A stretch of 64,000 nt of DNA, taken from contig NZ_FTMG01000001.1 of NCBI RefSeq assembly GCF_900155965.1, forward strand, positions 923,422-987,421, written 5' to 3'. Position numbers and translations under genes: made by a program. The notes under the pieces are model-generated. The model saw only the letters and a list, made by a program, of their open reading frames with translations. It ran no database searches and was not told the origin of the DNA. Source of the stretch: Mucilaginibacter lappiensis (GTDB lineage: Bacteria > Bacteroidota > Bacteroidia > Sphingobacteriales > Sphingobacteriaceae). Every line of letters starts with the position of its first letter. The first letter of the stretch is position 1. Of the stretch, positions 53,883 to 63,164 are shown one piece after another.

Positions 53883-55511
53883 TTACGTTTGTATCACCCC
53901 CACATTAAACGCCTTTTCAATAGGCGCGTGATTCGCCGCTTCAATACCCATGGATATTACCTTGCGCGTTTCCAATGGATCAATGATGCCATCAACCCAA
54001 AGCCTTGCTGCGGCGTAATATGGAGTGGTTTGGCTGTTGTACCTGTCGGTTATTTGTTTCAGCAGCTCGGCTTCTTTTACTTCATCAACTACTTCGCCCC
54101 GGGATTTTAAGCCGGCAGCCTGTATTTGCAGCAGGGTTTTGGCGGCCTGCCCGCCCCCCATTACCGCGATTTTAGCCGATGGCCAGGCGTATATCAACCT
54201 GGGATCATAAGCTTTACCGCACATGGCATAATTACCCGCACCGTAGGAGTTTCCTATTACGATGGTGAATTTAGGCACAACAGAATTGGCCACCGCATTC
54301 ACCATTTTTGCGCCGTCTTTGATGATGCCTCCCTGCTCTGACCGGCTACCTACCATAAAGCCGGTAACATCCTGCAAAAATACAAGGGGGATCTTCTTTT
54401 GGTTACAGTTCATGATAAAGCGGGTGGCTTTATCGGCCGAATCGGAATAAATAACACCGCCAAACTGCATTTCTCCTTTTTTTGACTTGATTACCTTGCG
54501 CTGGTTGGCTACTATACCTACTGCCCATCCGTCGATACGGCCCAGGCCGCAAATAATGGATTGACCGTAGCCTTCCTTATATTCCTCAAAAGCCGAGTCA
54601 TCTACCAAACGTAAAATAATCTCCCTCATGTCATAGGCTTTCTCGCGATTATCAGGCAGAATGCCATAAATATCCTTTTCGTTTAGTTTGGGGGCAACGG
54701 GCTTTATACGATCAAAACCTGCTTTGTTATAATCGCCCACCATACTCATGATGTTGCGGATAGAATCTAAACAGGCCTGATCATTTGGCTGTTTATAATC
54801 GGTAACCCCTGATATTTCGCAATGGGTTGTTGCTCCACCAAGTGTTTCGTTATCTACATCTTCGCCTATGGCCGATTTAACCAGATACGATCCAGCCAGG
54901 AAAACCGAACCGGTGCCCTCCACGATCATAGCTTCATCACTCATGATAGGCAGGTAAGCACCGCCGGCTACACAAGAGCCCATAATAGCCGAGATTTGGA
55001 CAATGCCCATACTACTCATGATGGCATTATTGCGAAAAATACGCCCAAAATGTTCTTTGTCTGGAAATATCTCATCCTGCATTGGCAAATAAACACCGGC
55101 AGAGTCGACCAGGTAAATGATGGGTAAGCGGTTTTCCATGGCAATCTCCTGTGCCCGCAAGTTTTTCTTAGCGGTTATCGGGAACCACGCACCGGCTTTT
55201 ACAGTGGCATCATTAGCCACCACTACGCACTGCCTGCCCGATACATAACCAATGCCACATACTACTCCGCCTGAAGGACAGCCGCCATGTTCGGCATACA
55301 TACCATCGGCGGTAAAGGCACCCATTTCCAGCCAGGGTTTGTCGTCGTCAATCAGATAGGCCACGCGTTCACGGGCCAGCATCTTGCCTTTTTCTTTTTG
55401 TTTGGCTGCGGCCTTTTCGCCACCGCCCTCATGTACTTTTTTGAGCCTGGTATTAAGCTCATAAACAAGTTGTTTGTTTATATCCTCATTGATATTGAAT
55501 GCGATATCCAT
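53883..55511 (-). CDS. Acyl-CoA carboxylase carboxyltransferase (beta) subunit
   Basis: 542 residues, two crotonase-like halves. Oxyanion-hole regions GSCVAGGAYLPIMSDEA in the first half and GNSYGAGNYAMCGKAYDPRLIYAWPSAK (quoted in part) in the second; FLQDVTGFMVG is the biotin-site signature. Best fit is methylcrotonyl-CoA carboxylase beta-type; propionyl-CoA carboxylase beta is the alternative. It transfers CO2 from biotin to acyl-CoA. The partner biotin carboxylase gene is not in the window, so it is unlinked or further left on the minus strand. Confidence 0.93.
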   Translation of the reverse strand: MDIAFNINEDINKQLVYELNTRLKKVHEGGGEKAAAKQKEKGKMLARERVAYLIDDDKPWLEMGAFTADGMYAEHGGCPSGGVVCGIGYVSGRQCVVVANDATVKAGAWFPITAKKNLRAQEIAMENRLPIIYLVDSAGVYLPMQDEIFPDKEHFGRIFRNNAIMSSMGIVQISAIMGSCVAGGAYLPIMSDEAMIVEGTGSVFLAGSYLVKSAIGEDVDNETLGGATTHCEISGVTDYKQPNDQACLDSIRNIMSMVGDYNKAGFDRIKPVAPKLNEKDIYGILPDNREKAYDMREIILRLVDDSAFEEYKEGYGQSIICGLGRIDGWAVGIVANQRKVIKSKKGEMQFGGVIYSDSADKATRFIMNCNQKKIPLVFLQDVTGFMVGSRSEQGGIIKDGAKMVNAVANSVVPKFTIVIGNSYGAGNYAMCGKAYDPRLIYAWPSAKIAVMGGGQAAKTLLQIQAAGLKSRGEVVDEVKEAELLKQITDRYNSQTTPYYAAARLWVDGIIDPLETRKVISMGIEAANHAPIEKAFNVGVIQT

Positions 55512-55709
55512 AATTGGTTTATAGTAGGAAAACGTAAATTAGGAAAAATTAAAGGATCAAAAGCTACTGAATCGCTGTTTTGTTTTGCACATTATAGCGT
55601 AAAAAATCTTTTGACATTGCTAATCAACTATTTATCTTGTTCAAACATTTAGGTGGCAACACGCATAAGATAACGTAAAAACACGTATCTGAATTATCAG
55701 CAAACGCTA

Positions 55710-55717
55710 TACCTTTA
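55710..55717 (+). promoter_or_regulatory. -7-like box TACCTTTA for the C1 peptidase gene
   Basis: Seven of eight matches to TAnnTTTG, 22 bases before the ATG at 55740. Confidence 0.4.
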
Positions 55718-55739
55718 TTGCATAAATACTCATCCCTAT

Positions 55740-56510
55740 ATGATACAACAAACCAAACACTATGGCTGGTTACCTGACCTGCCTGACTACCGCGACTTTC
55801 AATATGCAGTTGTACGCCACGAAGCCCTGGCCCAACCCGCTCCTACACTAGTAGACCTTCGCGCACAATGCCCACCCGTTTATGACCAGGGGGAACTAGG
55901 CTCCTGCACAGCCAATGCCATAGCCGGCGCTTTTCAATTTGAGTTGATGAAACAAAAGCTGGCTGTATTTAATCCTTCAAGGTTATTTATTTATTACAAT
56001 GAACGTGTTTTAGAAGGTCATGTTAATGAAGATAGTGGCGCTCAATTACGCGATGGTGTAAAATCAATTGCTACTCTGGGTGTTTGCGACGAAACATTAT
56101 GGCCATACAACGTTAGTCAATTTGCACAGCAGCCAACACCATCGGTTTATACAAGTGCGCTGGCAAACAAGGCATTGCAATATACCCGTTTAAATAATAC
56201 TGCTATCAATGAGTTAAAAACGTGCCTCGCCAGCGGCAACCCTTTTGTGTTTGGTTTTACAGCTTACCAAAGCTTTGAAGGTGATGCCGTGGCTAAAAGT
56301 GGTATTTTACCAATGCCCGCCCAAACTGAAAGCGTGATAGGCGGTCACGCGGTAATGGCTGTGGGTTATGATGACCAAAAGAGCGCGTTTATTGTACGCA
56401 ACAGCTGGGGTGATAGCTGGGGGCTGCAAGGCTATTTTTATATGCCTTATGACTACATTACCAGCACCAATCTGGCCGACGATTTTTGGACCATTAGCCA
56501 AGTAGCTTAG
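55740..56510 (+). CDS. C1-family (papain-like) cysteine peptidase without signal peptide
   Basis: 256 residues. Gln50 and Cys56 in VYDQGELGSCTANA, His203 in IGGHAVMAVGYDD and Asn221 in VRNSWGDSWG form the papain oxyanion and catalytic set. N terminus WLPDLPDYRDF is the short propeptide-like motif of bacterial C1A proteins (LPDYRD). No signal peptide, so it is probably cytoplasmic or exported by another route. Stands alone; the natural substrate is unknown. Confidence 0.92.
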   Translation: MIQQTKHYGWLPDLPDYRDFQYAVVRHEALAQPAPTLVDLRAQCPPVYDQGELGSCTANAIAGAFQFELMKQKLAVFNPSRLFIYYNERVLEGHVNEDSGAQLRDGVKSIATLGVCDETLWPYNVSQFAQQPTPSVYTSALANKALQYTRLNNTAINELKTCLASGNPFVFGFTAYQSFEGDAVAKSGILPMPAQTESVIGGHAVMAVGYDDQKSAFIVRNSWGDSWGLQGYFYMPYDYITSTNLADDFWTISQVA

Positions 56511-56636
56511 ATTTTCACGTTGTACGTATTACATTATAAGTTATATGTTTTTATTATAATGATAATATGATGTAGAGCACGTCTCATAAAAATTCAACAT
56601 TAATAATCCAAACGTAATACGTACAATATATTAAAG

Positions 56637-56954
56637 ATGCAATCATCGGTCATTAAAGCCTTGCAGCACTTAAGCAATAAGCCCGAAAATTTATTTGTAA
56701 AAGTTATTGAACATGGCAGTATGTCGGTAGAGATATACCGGCCGGTAAATATTGATCCCCAAAAACCACATCTCCAGGACGAATTATATGTGATCATTAG
56801 CGGGCATGGGGAGTTTTTGAACGATGGCGTACGTACAACTTTTCAGCAGGGGGACGTATTGTTTGTGAAAGCCGGCGTTGAGCACCGTTTTGAAAACTTT
56901 ACCGACGACTTTGCTACCTGGGTTATTTTTTACGGCCCTGAAGGCGGAGAGTGA
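56637..56954 (+). CDS. Small cupin-domain protein
   Basis: 105 residues, one cupin fold: motif 1 PHLQDELYVIISGHGEF and motif 2 GDVLFVKAGVEHRFENF. Metal ligands His, Glu and the second His are plausible. Role unknown; small cupins bind metals, sugars or small acids. Stands alone. Confidence 0.88.
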   Translation: MQSSVIKALQHLSNKPENLFVKVIEHGSMSVEIYRPVNIDPQKPHLQDELYVIISGHGEFLNDGVRTTFQQGDVLFVKAGVEHRFENFTDDFATWVIFYGPEGGE

Positions 56955-56957
56955 GTT

Positions 56958-57115
56958 TTGGATATGCGGATGTGGGAAGATGTGCGGATATGCAGATGTG
57001 TTGATTTCAGATGCTTTGATTGTTTATCTATACACCCGCACATCTATCTAAGGTTTCTGTTTTTTATCTGCACATCTAAAATCCGCACATTTGCACATCT
57101 ACATAAGGTTTCTGT
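56958..57115. repeat. GCACATCT-family repeat cluster with duplicated LOG 3' end
   Basis: Left part carries GATATGCGGATGTG and AGATGTGCGGATATGCAGAT; right part carries inverted CGCACATCT and GCACATCTAAAATCCGCACA units. A 23-base segment at 57038-57060 repeats at 57093-57115 (21 of 23 identical); the second copy contains the stop and last codons of the LOG gene. Confidence 0.75.
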
Positions 57116-57683
57116 CTTTAAACCAAACCTCATCTGGTGTAACATTAAAACCATCCATGAGATTAATCAATTCTATAGGATCACCGGATGTGATCACTAG
57201 GTTGCGGTTGGCTGGTTTCATGAATTTTTGTTCAACCATTTCATCTAATTGTTTAAGCAAAAAATCGTAGAAGCCGTTTACATTCAATAAACCTATTGGA
57301 TGTTTATGAAGCCCTAATTGCAGCCAGGTTAATGCCTCAAAAAACTCCTCCAGGGTTCCTATGCCACCGGGTAGTGTGATGATGGCATCGCAAAGATCAT
57401 TCATCATTTGCTTGCGCTGATGCATATTTTCAACAATATGCAACTCGGTTAAACCAGTGTGCCCAACTTCCTTATCCATCAAAAACTGAGGAATGATGCC
57501 AATAGCTTTACCACCACCTTTCAGAACACTATCAGCCAGCAGACCCATTATCCCCACTTTACCGCCGCCATATACCAGGGTAATGTCTCGGGTTACCATG
57601 AGTTCGGCCAGTTGTTCAACCGCTTGTTTCAATACCGGGTCGCCATTGAAATTGGCACCACAGAATACGCAGATAGCTTTCAT
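57099..57683 (-). CDS. LOG-family (TIGR00730) Rossmann protein
   Basis: 194 residues. LVYGGGKVGIMG and PGGIGTLEEFFEALTWLQLG are the LOG signature; members hydrolyse cytokinin-riboside or other nucleoside 5'-monophosphates to free base and ribose phosphate. Full length. Its stop codon lies within a GCACATCT repeat cluster. Confidence 0.93.
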   Translation of the reverse strand: MKAICVFCGANFNGDPVLKQAVEQLAELMVTRDITLVYGGGKVGIMGLLADSVLKGGGKAIGIIPQFLMDKEVGHTGLTELHIVENMHQRKQMMNDLCDAIITLPGGIGTLEEFFEALTWLQLGLHKHPIGLLNVNGFYDFLLKQLDEMVEQKFMKPANRNLVITSGDPIELINLMDGFNVTPDEVWFKDRNLM

Positions 57684-57727
57684 TATTGGGATTAGGTTAG
57701 ATATGTTGTTGATTCAGCTAGATTATG

Positions 57728-57786
57728 TTGAGTGAGTTGATTCAGGTGACTTAGTAAATTAAGAAAAACTTACCCAACTCACTCAA
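57728..57786. repeat. 12-bp inverted repeat between LOG gene and guaB
   Basis: TTGAGTGAGTTG (57728-57739) and CAACTCACTCAA (57775-57786) are exact reverse complements, with weaker pairing around them. It occupies nearly all the spacer after guaB. Confidence 0.7.
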
Positions 57787-57804
57787 CCTAATTAACTAAA
57801 AAAC

Positions 57805-59277
57805 TTACCTGCTGGTATAGTTAGGTGCTTCTTTAGTGATGGTAATATCATGCGGATGGCTCTCACGCATACCAGCTGCAGTGATACGCACAAATTTAGC
57901 TCTTTGCAGATCCTCGATATTGGCAGCACCACAGTAGTGCATACCGGCGCGTAAACCACCAATGTATTGGAATATTACCTCGCCCATGTTACCTTTAAAT
58001 GGTACACGGCCAACAATACCTTCAGGAACCAGTTTGGTCACCACATCAGTCTCATCCTGAAAATAACGGTCTTTTGAACCTTTAGCCATCGCTTCAACCG
58101 AACCCATACCACGGTATGATTTAAATTTACGGCCTTCATAGATAATCGTTTCACCAGGTGATTCTTCAACGCCGGCAAACAAAGAGCCTGCCATAATAGA
58201 GCTTGCGCCAGCGGCGATAGCCTTAACAATATCGCCAGTTTGTTTGATACCTCCATCGGCAATTACCGGGATGCCGCGGCCTTCTAATGCTTTGGCACAT
58301 TCATAAACCGCGTAAAGCTGCGGAACACCCACACCGGCAATAATACGGGTGGTACATATAGAACCCGGGCCAATGCCTACTTTTACCGCATCGGCACCGG
58401 CATCGGCAAGAGCAAGGGCTGCATCGCCGGTTGCTATGTTACCGGCTATAACCTGTAAATTGGGATATAATTTTTTAACTGCCTTAACCATATCAATAAC
58501 TCCCTTTGAATGGCCGTGAGCGGTATCAACCGTAACCACATCCACACCAGCGTTAACCAGTGCGGTTACACGGTCAATGTTATCCGCAGCAACTCCAACA
58601 GCGGCACCTACACGTAAACGACCAAATTCGTCTTTACAGGCATTAGGGAAGTTTTTTACTTTTTGTATGTCTTTATAAGTGATCAGTCCTACCAGTTTAC
58701 CATCTTTATTTACTACGGGCAGTTTTTCAATTTTATTGCCTTGTAAAATAGCCGCGGCTTCAGTTAGTGTAGTACCTTCAGGGGCAATGATCAAACCTGT
58801 TTTGGTCATCACTTCACTTACCGGTACCGACATATCTTTCTGAAAACGCAGGTCGCGGTTAGTGATGATCCCTTTCAGTTTATGATCCGCATCAATTACC
58901 GGGATACCACCAATGCTAAACTCTTTCATGATCTGGAAAGCATCTGCAAGCAAGGCATCTTCCAACAACGTTACAGGATCTTGTATCATTCCGCTTTCTG
59001 AACGTTTAACTTTGCGCACCTCGTCTGCCTGGGCCTGTATGGTCATGTTTTTGTGCAACATGCCTATACCACCTGCCTGTGCTATGGCAATAGCCAAACC
59101 AGATTCGGTAACGGTGTCCATAGCTGCTGAGATGATTGGAATGTTTAACCGGATGCTTTTTGTTAAAAAAGTACTGGTGTTAACTTCGCGCGGTAAAACT
59201 TCTGAATAAGCCGGGAGGAGTAAAACGTCGTCGTAAGTTAATCCTTCGGCAACAAATTTTAATGGGTCTAACTGCAT
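57805..59277 (-). CDS. guaB: IMP dehydrogenase
   Basis: 490 residues. Converts IMP to XMP, the committed step of GMP synthesis. TIM barrel split by two CBS domains (about 95-205), catalytic Cys308 in [12 protein letters not shown], flap region with [17 protein letters not shown], and [13 protein letters not shown]. Full length. A perfect -7 box precedes it. Confidence 0.98.
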   Translation of the reverse strand: MQLDPLKFVAEGLTYDDVLLLPAYSEVLPREVNTSTFLTKSIRLNIPIISAAMDTVTESGLAIAIAQAGGIGMLHKNMTIQAQADEVRKVKRSESGMIQDPVTLLEDALLADAFQIMKEFSIGGIPVIDADHKLKGIITNRDLRFQKDMSVPVSEVMTKTGLIIAPEGTTLTEAAAILQGNKIEKLPVVNKDGKLVGLITYKDIQKVKNFPNACKDEFGRLRVGAAVGVAADNIDRVTALVNAGVDVVTVDTAHGHSKGVIDMVKAVKKLYPNLQVIAGNIATGDAALALADAGADAVKVGIGPGSICTTRIIAGVGVPQLYAVYECAKALEGRGIPVIADGGIKQTGDIVKAIAAGASSIMAGSLFAGVEESPGETIIYEGRKFKSYRGMGSVEAMAKGSKDRYFQDETDVVTKLVPEGIVGRVPFKGNMGEVIFQYIGGLRAGMHYCGAANIEDLQRAKFVRITAAGMRESHPHDITITKEAPNYTSR

Positions 59278-59312
59278 AGCAAATAATTATTTTGGAGTTA
59301 TTATTTGCCGGG

Positions 59313-59320
59313 CAAAGCTA
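59313..59320 (-). promoter_or_regulatory. -7 box TAGCTTTG for guaB
   Basis: Perfect TAnnTTTG match on the minus strand, 35 bases upstream of the ATG at 59277. Confidence 0.6.
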
Positions 59321-59330
59321 CCTTTTTATT

Positions 59331-59595
59331 TTGGATTTCGGATGTTTGATTTCGGATTTATTTAAAAGTTAATCAAAAATTGCCTTTTAATGATAAATCT
59401 AATTAGGGATTTGGAGAATACAGAACTATAAAAAAGCGTCATTGCGAGGAACGAAGCAATCCCCTACTTACAGAGTAACTCTGCATGTCGGGGATTGCTT
59501 CGTTCCTCGCAATGATGCGCGGTAAAAACAGTTCGAATGGATCGTGGATTAAGTAAATCCGAAATCGAATATTCGAAATCCGAAATTCAAAAATC
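59331..59595. repeat. Nested palindromes filling the guaB-M16 spacer
   Basis: Outer pair GATTTCGGATTTA (59348-59360) and TAAATCCGAAATC (59554-59566), with further GGATTTCGGAT and CGAAATCCGAAAT units; inside lies REP element C. The right end reaches the stop of the M16 gene at 59596. No gene in the spacer. Confidence 0.75.
59436..59520. repeat. REP-like palindromic element C
   Basis: 26-bp arms 59439-59464 and 59490-59515 are exact reverse complements (TCATTGCGAGGAACGAAGCA and on), with an inner CAGAGT/ACTCTG hairpin. Related to elements A and B. Confidence 0.9.
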
Positions 59596-60873
59596 CTAAT
59601 ATTTCCCTACGATCACCTTGTAAAACTGATCGAAGTTGAGGTATTTATTAGCCAGGTCGCGCAGTTCAACCGCGGTTGTTGTTTTTACTGTTGTTGCGTA
59701 CCTATCGTAATAATCATAATCTAAACCGGCAAAATAGATACTTTTGAATTTGTCTGCATGTGAAAACACATTCTCCAGGCTGCCCAATAATGATCCCAGC
59801 ATAAAGTTGCGTACCAGCGATAGTTCCTCTTCGGGCACTAATTCGGTTTTGAGTAATTCGAGTTCTTTTTCAATTTCGCCGATTGCGGCTTTGCACACAT
59901 CGGCTCCAACCTCGGTAGCAATAAAGAAAGCTCCGCCTTGTTTAAAAGAATTAAGACCAGAACCAATACCGTAAGTATAGCCCTTATCTTCGCGGATATT
60001 GGCCATCAACCTTGAACCAAAATAACCACCAAAAACGGTATTTAATACCTGCAAAGGCTGAAAATCGGGGTGGTTACGGTTAACTACAGGCAGCCCTATC
60101 CTGATAGCCGATTGCAGGGCATCCGGCTTTTCGACAAAATAAAACAGCTCAGCGGCAGGTTTAAGTTCAGGTTGTGATGTATCCGCTGCAACAGGGCCAT
60201 TTGTCCAGCTTTTATCAAAAGTTTCTTTGATCAGTGTTAACGTGTCAGATTCAATTTTACCTGCAATAATTACGGTACAATTTCCAGGCTGGTACATTTG
60301 TTTAAAGTGAGCTTGCAGATCTTCGCGCTGCAGGCTTTTATAATTATCAAAGCTTGCGCTCAGGCCATAAATAGTTTCTCCGTAAATAGCCTTATTAAAA
60401 TCGCGACGGGCAACTACATCATTTTTCTGAAGACTTACCTGTAATTTCTGTTGCTGGTTACGCTTAAATGTCTCCAGCTCTTTTTCCGGGAATACCGAAT
60501 TGGTAAGGATATCCAGAATTACCGGCAGCGTATGGTGTAAATGTTTATTTAAGCTGTACAAAGTAACCAACGAATTCTCGTACCCGTAATCAACCTGTAA
60601 AAAGGCGCCATAGAAATCAACTTTATCAGCAATTTCTGAGGCGGAAAGTGTAGATGTTCCCTCGGTAAGCATGGTATTTACAGCCATGTTAAGCAAAGGT
60701 TTGGCCGCGTCAAAACGCAGATTGTTAAATATCCATTCAATTCGTACCAGCTCCTGGTCGCCTGAGTTAAAACAATAAACATTACAACCGTTATCCAGCT
60801 TTTTATGTTCAGGTTTTATGAGTTTTATGTTTTCAATAGCCTTAAAATCCGGGGCTAATTTTCTGTTGATCAT
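59596..60873 (-). CDS. M16 peptidase-like subunit lacking HxxEH
   Basis: 425 residues. Same two-domain fold as its upstream neighbour (GFDFN-like start, LDILTNSVFPEKELE, QMYQPGNCTVIIAGKI), but the position of the zinc motif has no HxxEH. The R/Y pair of the C-terminal domain is recognisable (GYFGSRLMANIREDKGYTYGI, quoted in part). Fits the non-catalytic partner of a heterodimeric M16 peptidase. It follows the catalytic subunit by 32 bases. Confidence 0.92.
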   Translation of the reverse strand: MINRKLAPDFKAIENIKLIKPEHKKLDNGCNVYCFNSGDQELVRIEWIFNNLRFDAAKPLLNMAVNTMLTEGTSTLSASEIADKVDFYGAFLQVDYGYENSLVTLYSLNKHLHHTLPVILDILTNSVFPEKELETFKRNQQQKLQVSLQKNDVVARRDFNKAIYGETIYGLSASFDNYKSLQREDLQAHFKQMYQPGNCTVIIAGKIESDTLTLIKETFDKSWTNGPVAADTSQPELKPAAELFYFVEKPDALQSAIRIGLPVVNRNHPDFQPLQVLNTVFGGYFGSRLMANIREDKGYTYGIGSGLNSFKQGGAFFIATEVGADVCKAAIGEIEKELELLKTELVPEEELSLVRNFMLGSLLGSLENVFSHADKFKSIYFAGLDYDYYDRYATTVKTTTAVELRDLANKYLNFDQFYKVIVGKY

Positions 60874-60905
60874 GTTTTTTATTTTTTGTCTGAACCGGGA
60901 TTTAT

Positions 60906-62162
60906 TTAAGCTAATGCAGATTCAGTCTTTTCGGCCAAATAAACAAGAGTTGATGAATTATCTTTTCTGAATATTTGAGTGGCTGTATCCTTTATCTGAG
61001 CAGCAGTTACAGCCAGATATTTAGATGTTTCCTGATTAAGCATTTCGGCATCGCCAAGTAATTCAAATGATGCCAGATTCATGGCTTTGTCCAGTAGTGA
61101 CATTTCCGAAAAAACCATGGTCGATTCGGTTTTGTTCTGCACCTTGGTCAGTTCATCTGCCGGGATCTCTTCATTTTTAACTTTTTCCAATTCTTCCCAC
61201 AGGGCAGCTTCTGCCTGTTCTATACTCACATTTTCGAGCGGTTTACCTTCCAGTACAAACATACCTTTATCCAGACTACTAGTAATGTAAGCATGCACTT
61301 CGCTGAATATCTGCCTGTCCTGCACCAAACCGCGGTATAAACGTGATGAGTTACCACGCGAAAGTACATCAGACAACAATTCTGTTGCATAAAAGTCATC
61401 ATCCAATCTGCCACCCATCTGAAACGCGATGTAAACATCATTCAATGGAACTTTAGCGGTAACCGTTTCGCGGCGCTCCTCGTGTTGATCTGCTTCTTGT
61501 GGTAGGTTACGGTGATACTTTTCGCCAGCCGGTATAGGTGCAAACCATTTTTCGGCCAGTTGTTTTACCTGCTCAGTAGTAACATCGCCGCCAACCACCA
61601 TAATGGCGTTTTGCGGAGTATAATGCTTTTTAAAGAAGGCTTTTACATCTTCAATGCGGGCATCTTCAATATGTTTAATGGTTTTACCAATAGTAGCCCA
61701 ACGATATGGGTGTTGCTTATAAACCAGAGGACGCAGTTTTAACCATACATCGCCATAAGGCTGGTTCAGGTAGCGCTGCTTAAACTCTTCTATAACCACG
61801 TTACGCTGTACTTCCAGGCTTTTTTCGCTAAAAGCCAGGCTTAGCATCCTATCGCTTTCCAGCCAAAAAGCGGTCTCGATATTAGCGGATGGAAGCGTGA
61901 TATAATAGTTGGTAATATCGTTGCTGGTAAAAGCATTATTTTCGCCTCCTACCCTTTGCAGGGGTTCATCATAGCTGGGTATATTTACCGATCCGCCAAA
62001 CATCAGGTGTTCAAATAGATGCGCAAAACCGGTTTGCTCAGGATTTTCGTCGCGGGCGCCTACATCATACAGAATGTTAAGCACCGCCATTGGGGTAGTA
62101 TTATCTTCGTGAACAATAACCCGAAGACCATTATCCAGTGTGAAACGGTTGAATTTAACCAT
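60906..62162 (-). CDS. M16 zinc peptidase, catalytic subunit
   Basis: 418 residues. Inverted zinc motif His48-x-x-Glu51-His52 in AHLFEHLMFGGS, with the downstream Glu in VVIEEFKQR. Processing-peptidase-like; cytoplasmic or periplasmic location is unclear because no signal peptide is seen. Forms an operon with the non-catalytic homologue downstream. A -7-like box TACCTTTA lies at 62188-62195 (minus). Confidence 0.94.
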   Translation of the reverse strand: MVKFNRFTLDNGLRVIVHEDNTTPMAVLNILYDVGARDENPEQTGFAHLFEHLMFGGSVNIPSYDEPLQRVGGENNAFTSNDITNYYITLPSANIETAFWLESDRMLSLAFSEKSLEVQRNVVIEEFKQRYLNQPYGDVWLKLRPLVYKQHPYRWATIGKTIKHIEDARIEDVKAFFKKHYTPQNAIMVVGGDVTTEQVKQLAEKWFAPIPAGEKYHRNLPQEADQHEERRETVTAKVPLNDVYIAFQMGGRLDDDFYATELLSDVLSRGNSSRLYRGLVQDRQIFSEVHAYITSSLDKGMFVLEGKPLENVSIEQAEAALWEELEKVKNEEIPADELTKVQNKTESTMVFSEMSLLDKAMNLASFELLGDAEMLNQETSKYLAVTAAQIKDTATQIFRKDNSSTLVYLAEKTESALA

Positions 62163-62187
62163 GTAGTAATTTTAATTTAAAAACGGG

Positions 62188-62195
62188 TAAAGGTA
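62188..62195 (-). promoter_or_regulatory. -7-like box TACCTTTA for the M16 pair
   Basis: Seven of eight matches to TAnnTTTG on the minus strand, 25 bases upstream of the ATG at 62162. Confidence 0.4.
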
Positions 62196-62357
62196 TAATT
62201 TTTAGCTTTGGGTGTATATACTTACCAGGTATAAATTACAAAAAGCTTAAAAACAGCCCTATAAATCAGCCTTTACTCAATTAATGTGTTAGGGGTACTC
62301 ACAAAAACCTACAATTTCCAAACCAATAAAGCACATTCCATGACAACAAGAAATTGT

Positions 62358-62365
62358 TAAATTTG
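62358..62365 (+). promoter_or_regulatory. -7 box TAAATTTG for the HEAT-like gene
   Basis: Perfect TAnnTTTG match 7 bases before the ATG at 62373; a nearly leaderless mRNA is predicted. Confidence 0.5.
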
Positions 62366-62372
62366 TTATAAC

Positions 62373-62930
62373 ATGCTTACCCGTCAACAACTTATTGAAG
62401 AACTATCGCACACATTAGGTAAAACCAAAGTATTAAAGTTGACTCGTATTTTAGAGGAGCAGCATTTTGCTTTACGCGATTTGATCGATATTACTTTTGA
62501 TCAGGATAAGGTGATCGGCTTCCGTGCGGTGTGGATATTAGAGAATATGTTTTTGAAAGATCCTGAACATTATCTGAACGATCTGAAATACTTCGCATCG
62601 CGGTTTAAAGGAGTAAGCAATCCAAGTTGCATGCGCCATTATACCAAACTGATCATGTATATGACCGATAACTCATCACCAGCTTCCGTTAGGCAAAAAC
62701 TCCAAACCATTGATCTGGAACCGGTAGTTGAACAACTTTTTGACTGGATGATTGATCCGAAAGTTAAGGTTGCAGTAAAGGCCTTTGCCGGCAAAGCGCT
62801 TTTTAATTTAAAGGATCGTTATGATTGGATTGCGGAAGAATTAGAAGGTCAGCTCCAAATATTTTTGTGTGATAAAAGCGCCGGCATGCGATCGGCTGCA
62901 AAAAGTACATTGAAATTAATTCAAAAATAA
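62373..62930 (+). CDS. HEAT-repeat-like helical protein
   Basis: 185 residues, all-helical by pattern, no signal peptide. Repeated amphipathic pairs such as KVIGFRAVWILENMFLKDPE and VKVAVKAFAGKALFNLKDRY, and the end SAGMRSAAKSTLKLI, resemble HEAT/ARM-like solenoids. Function unknown. Stands alone. Confidence 0.65.
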   Translation: MLTRQQLIEELSHTLGKTKVLKLTRILEEQHFALRDLIDITFDQDKVIGFRAVWILENMFLKDPEHYLNDLKYFASRFKGVSNPSCMRHYTKLIMYMTDNSSPASVRQKLQTIDLEPVVEQLFDWMIDPKVKVAVKAFAGKALFNLKDRYDWIAEELEGQLQIFLCDKSAGMRSAAKSTLKLIQK

Positions 62931-62982
62931 TGTGCCGATTTGGGACATGCATAATCCCTGAACTGACGGGCCATTTTGTTAA

Positions 62983-63016
62983 AAAAGTGGGTTTACATGG
63001 TTTACACATTTCATGG
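62983..63016 (+). repeat. 34-bp dispersed motif, copy B
   Basis: 31 of 34 bases identical to 22272-22305, same orientation, 40.7 kb away. No inverted partner was found within 100 bases. Confidence 0.75.
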
Positions 63017-63164
63017 CTTAAATTGACATATATTATTAAAAATCAATAACTTAACTACAAAACCATCACATAATGTGTTAACCATCTTTGAGCAATGAAT
63101 TCCATGTCATTTTCAGTCGATGTGAAGCGGCGAAACCCTCAACGTAATTAATCTTCAAATCCAA

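Noticed and set aside
59531..59545. GTTCGAATGG resembling a tRNA T-loop
   Set aside because: No acceptor or anticodon stem around it; it lies in palindromic repeat DNA.
22272..63016. The two 34-bp motif copies as att sites of a 40-kb mobile island
   Set aside because: The interval contains core genes (dxr, rseP, trxB, guaB) and no integrase, so an island is not credible; a dispersed repeat fits better.
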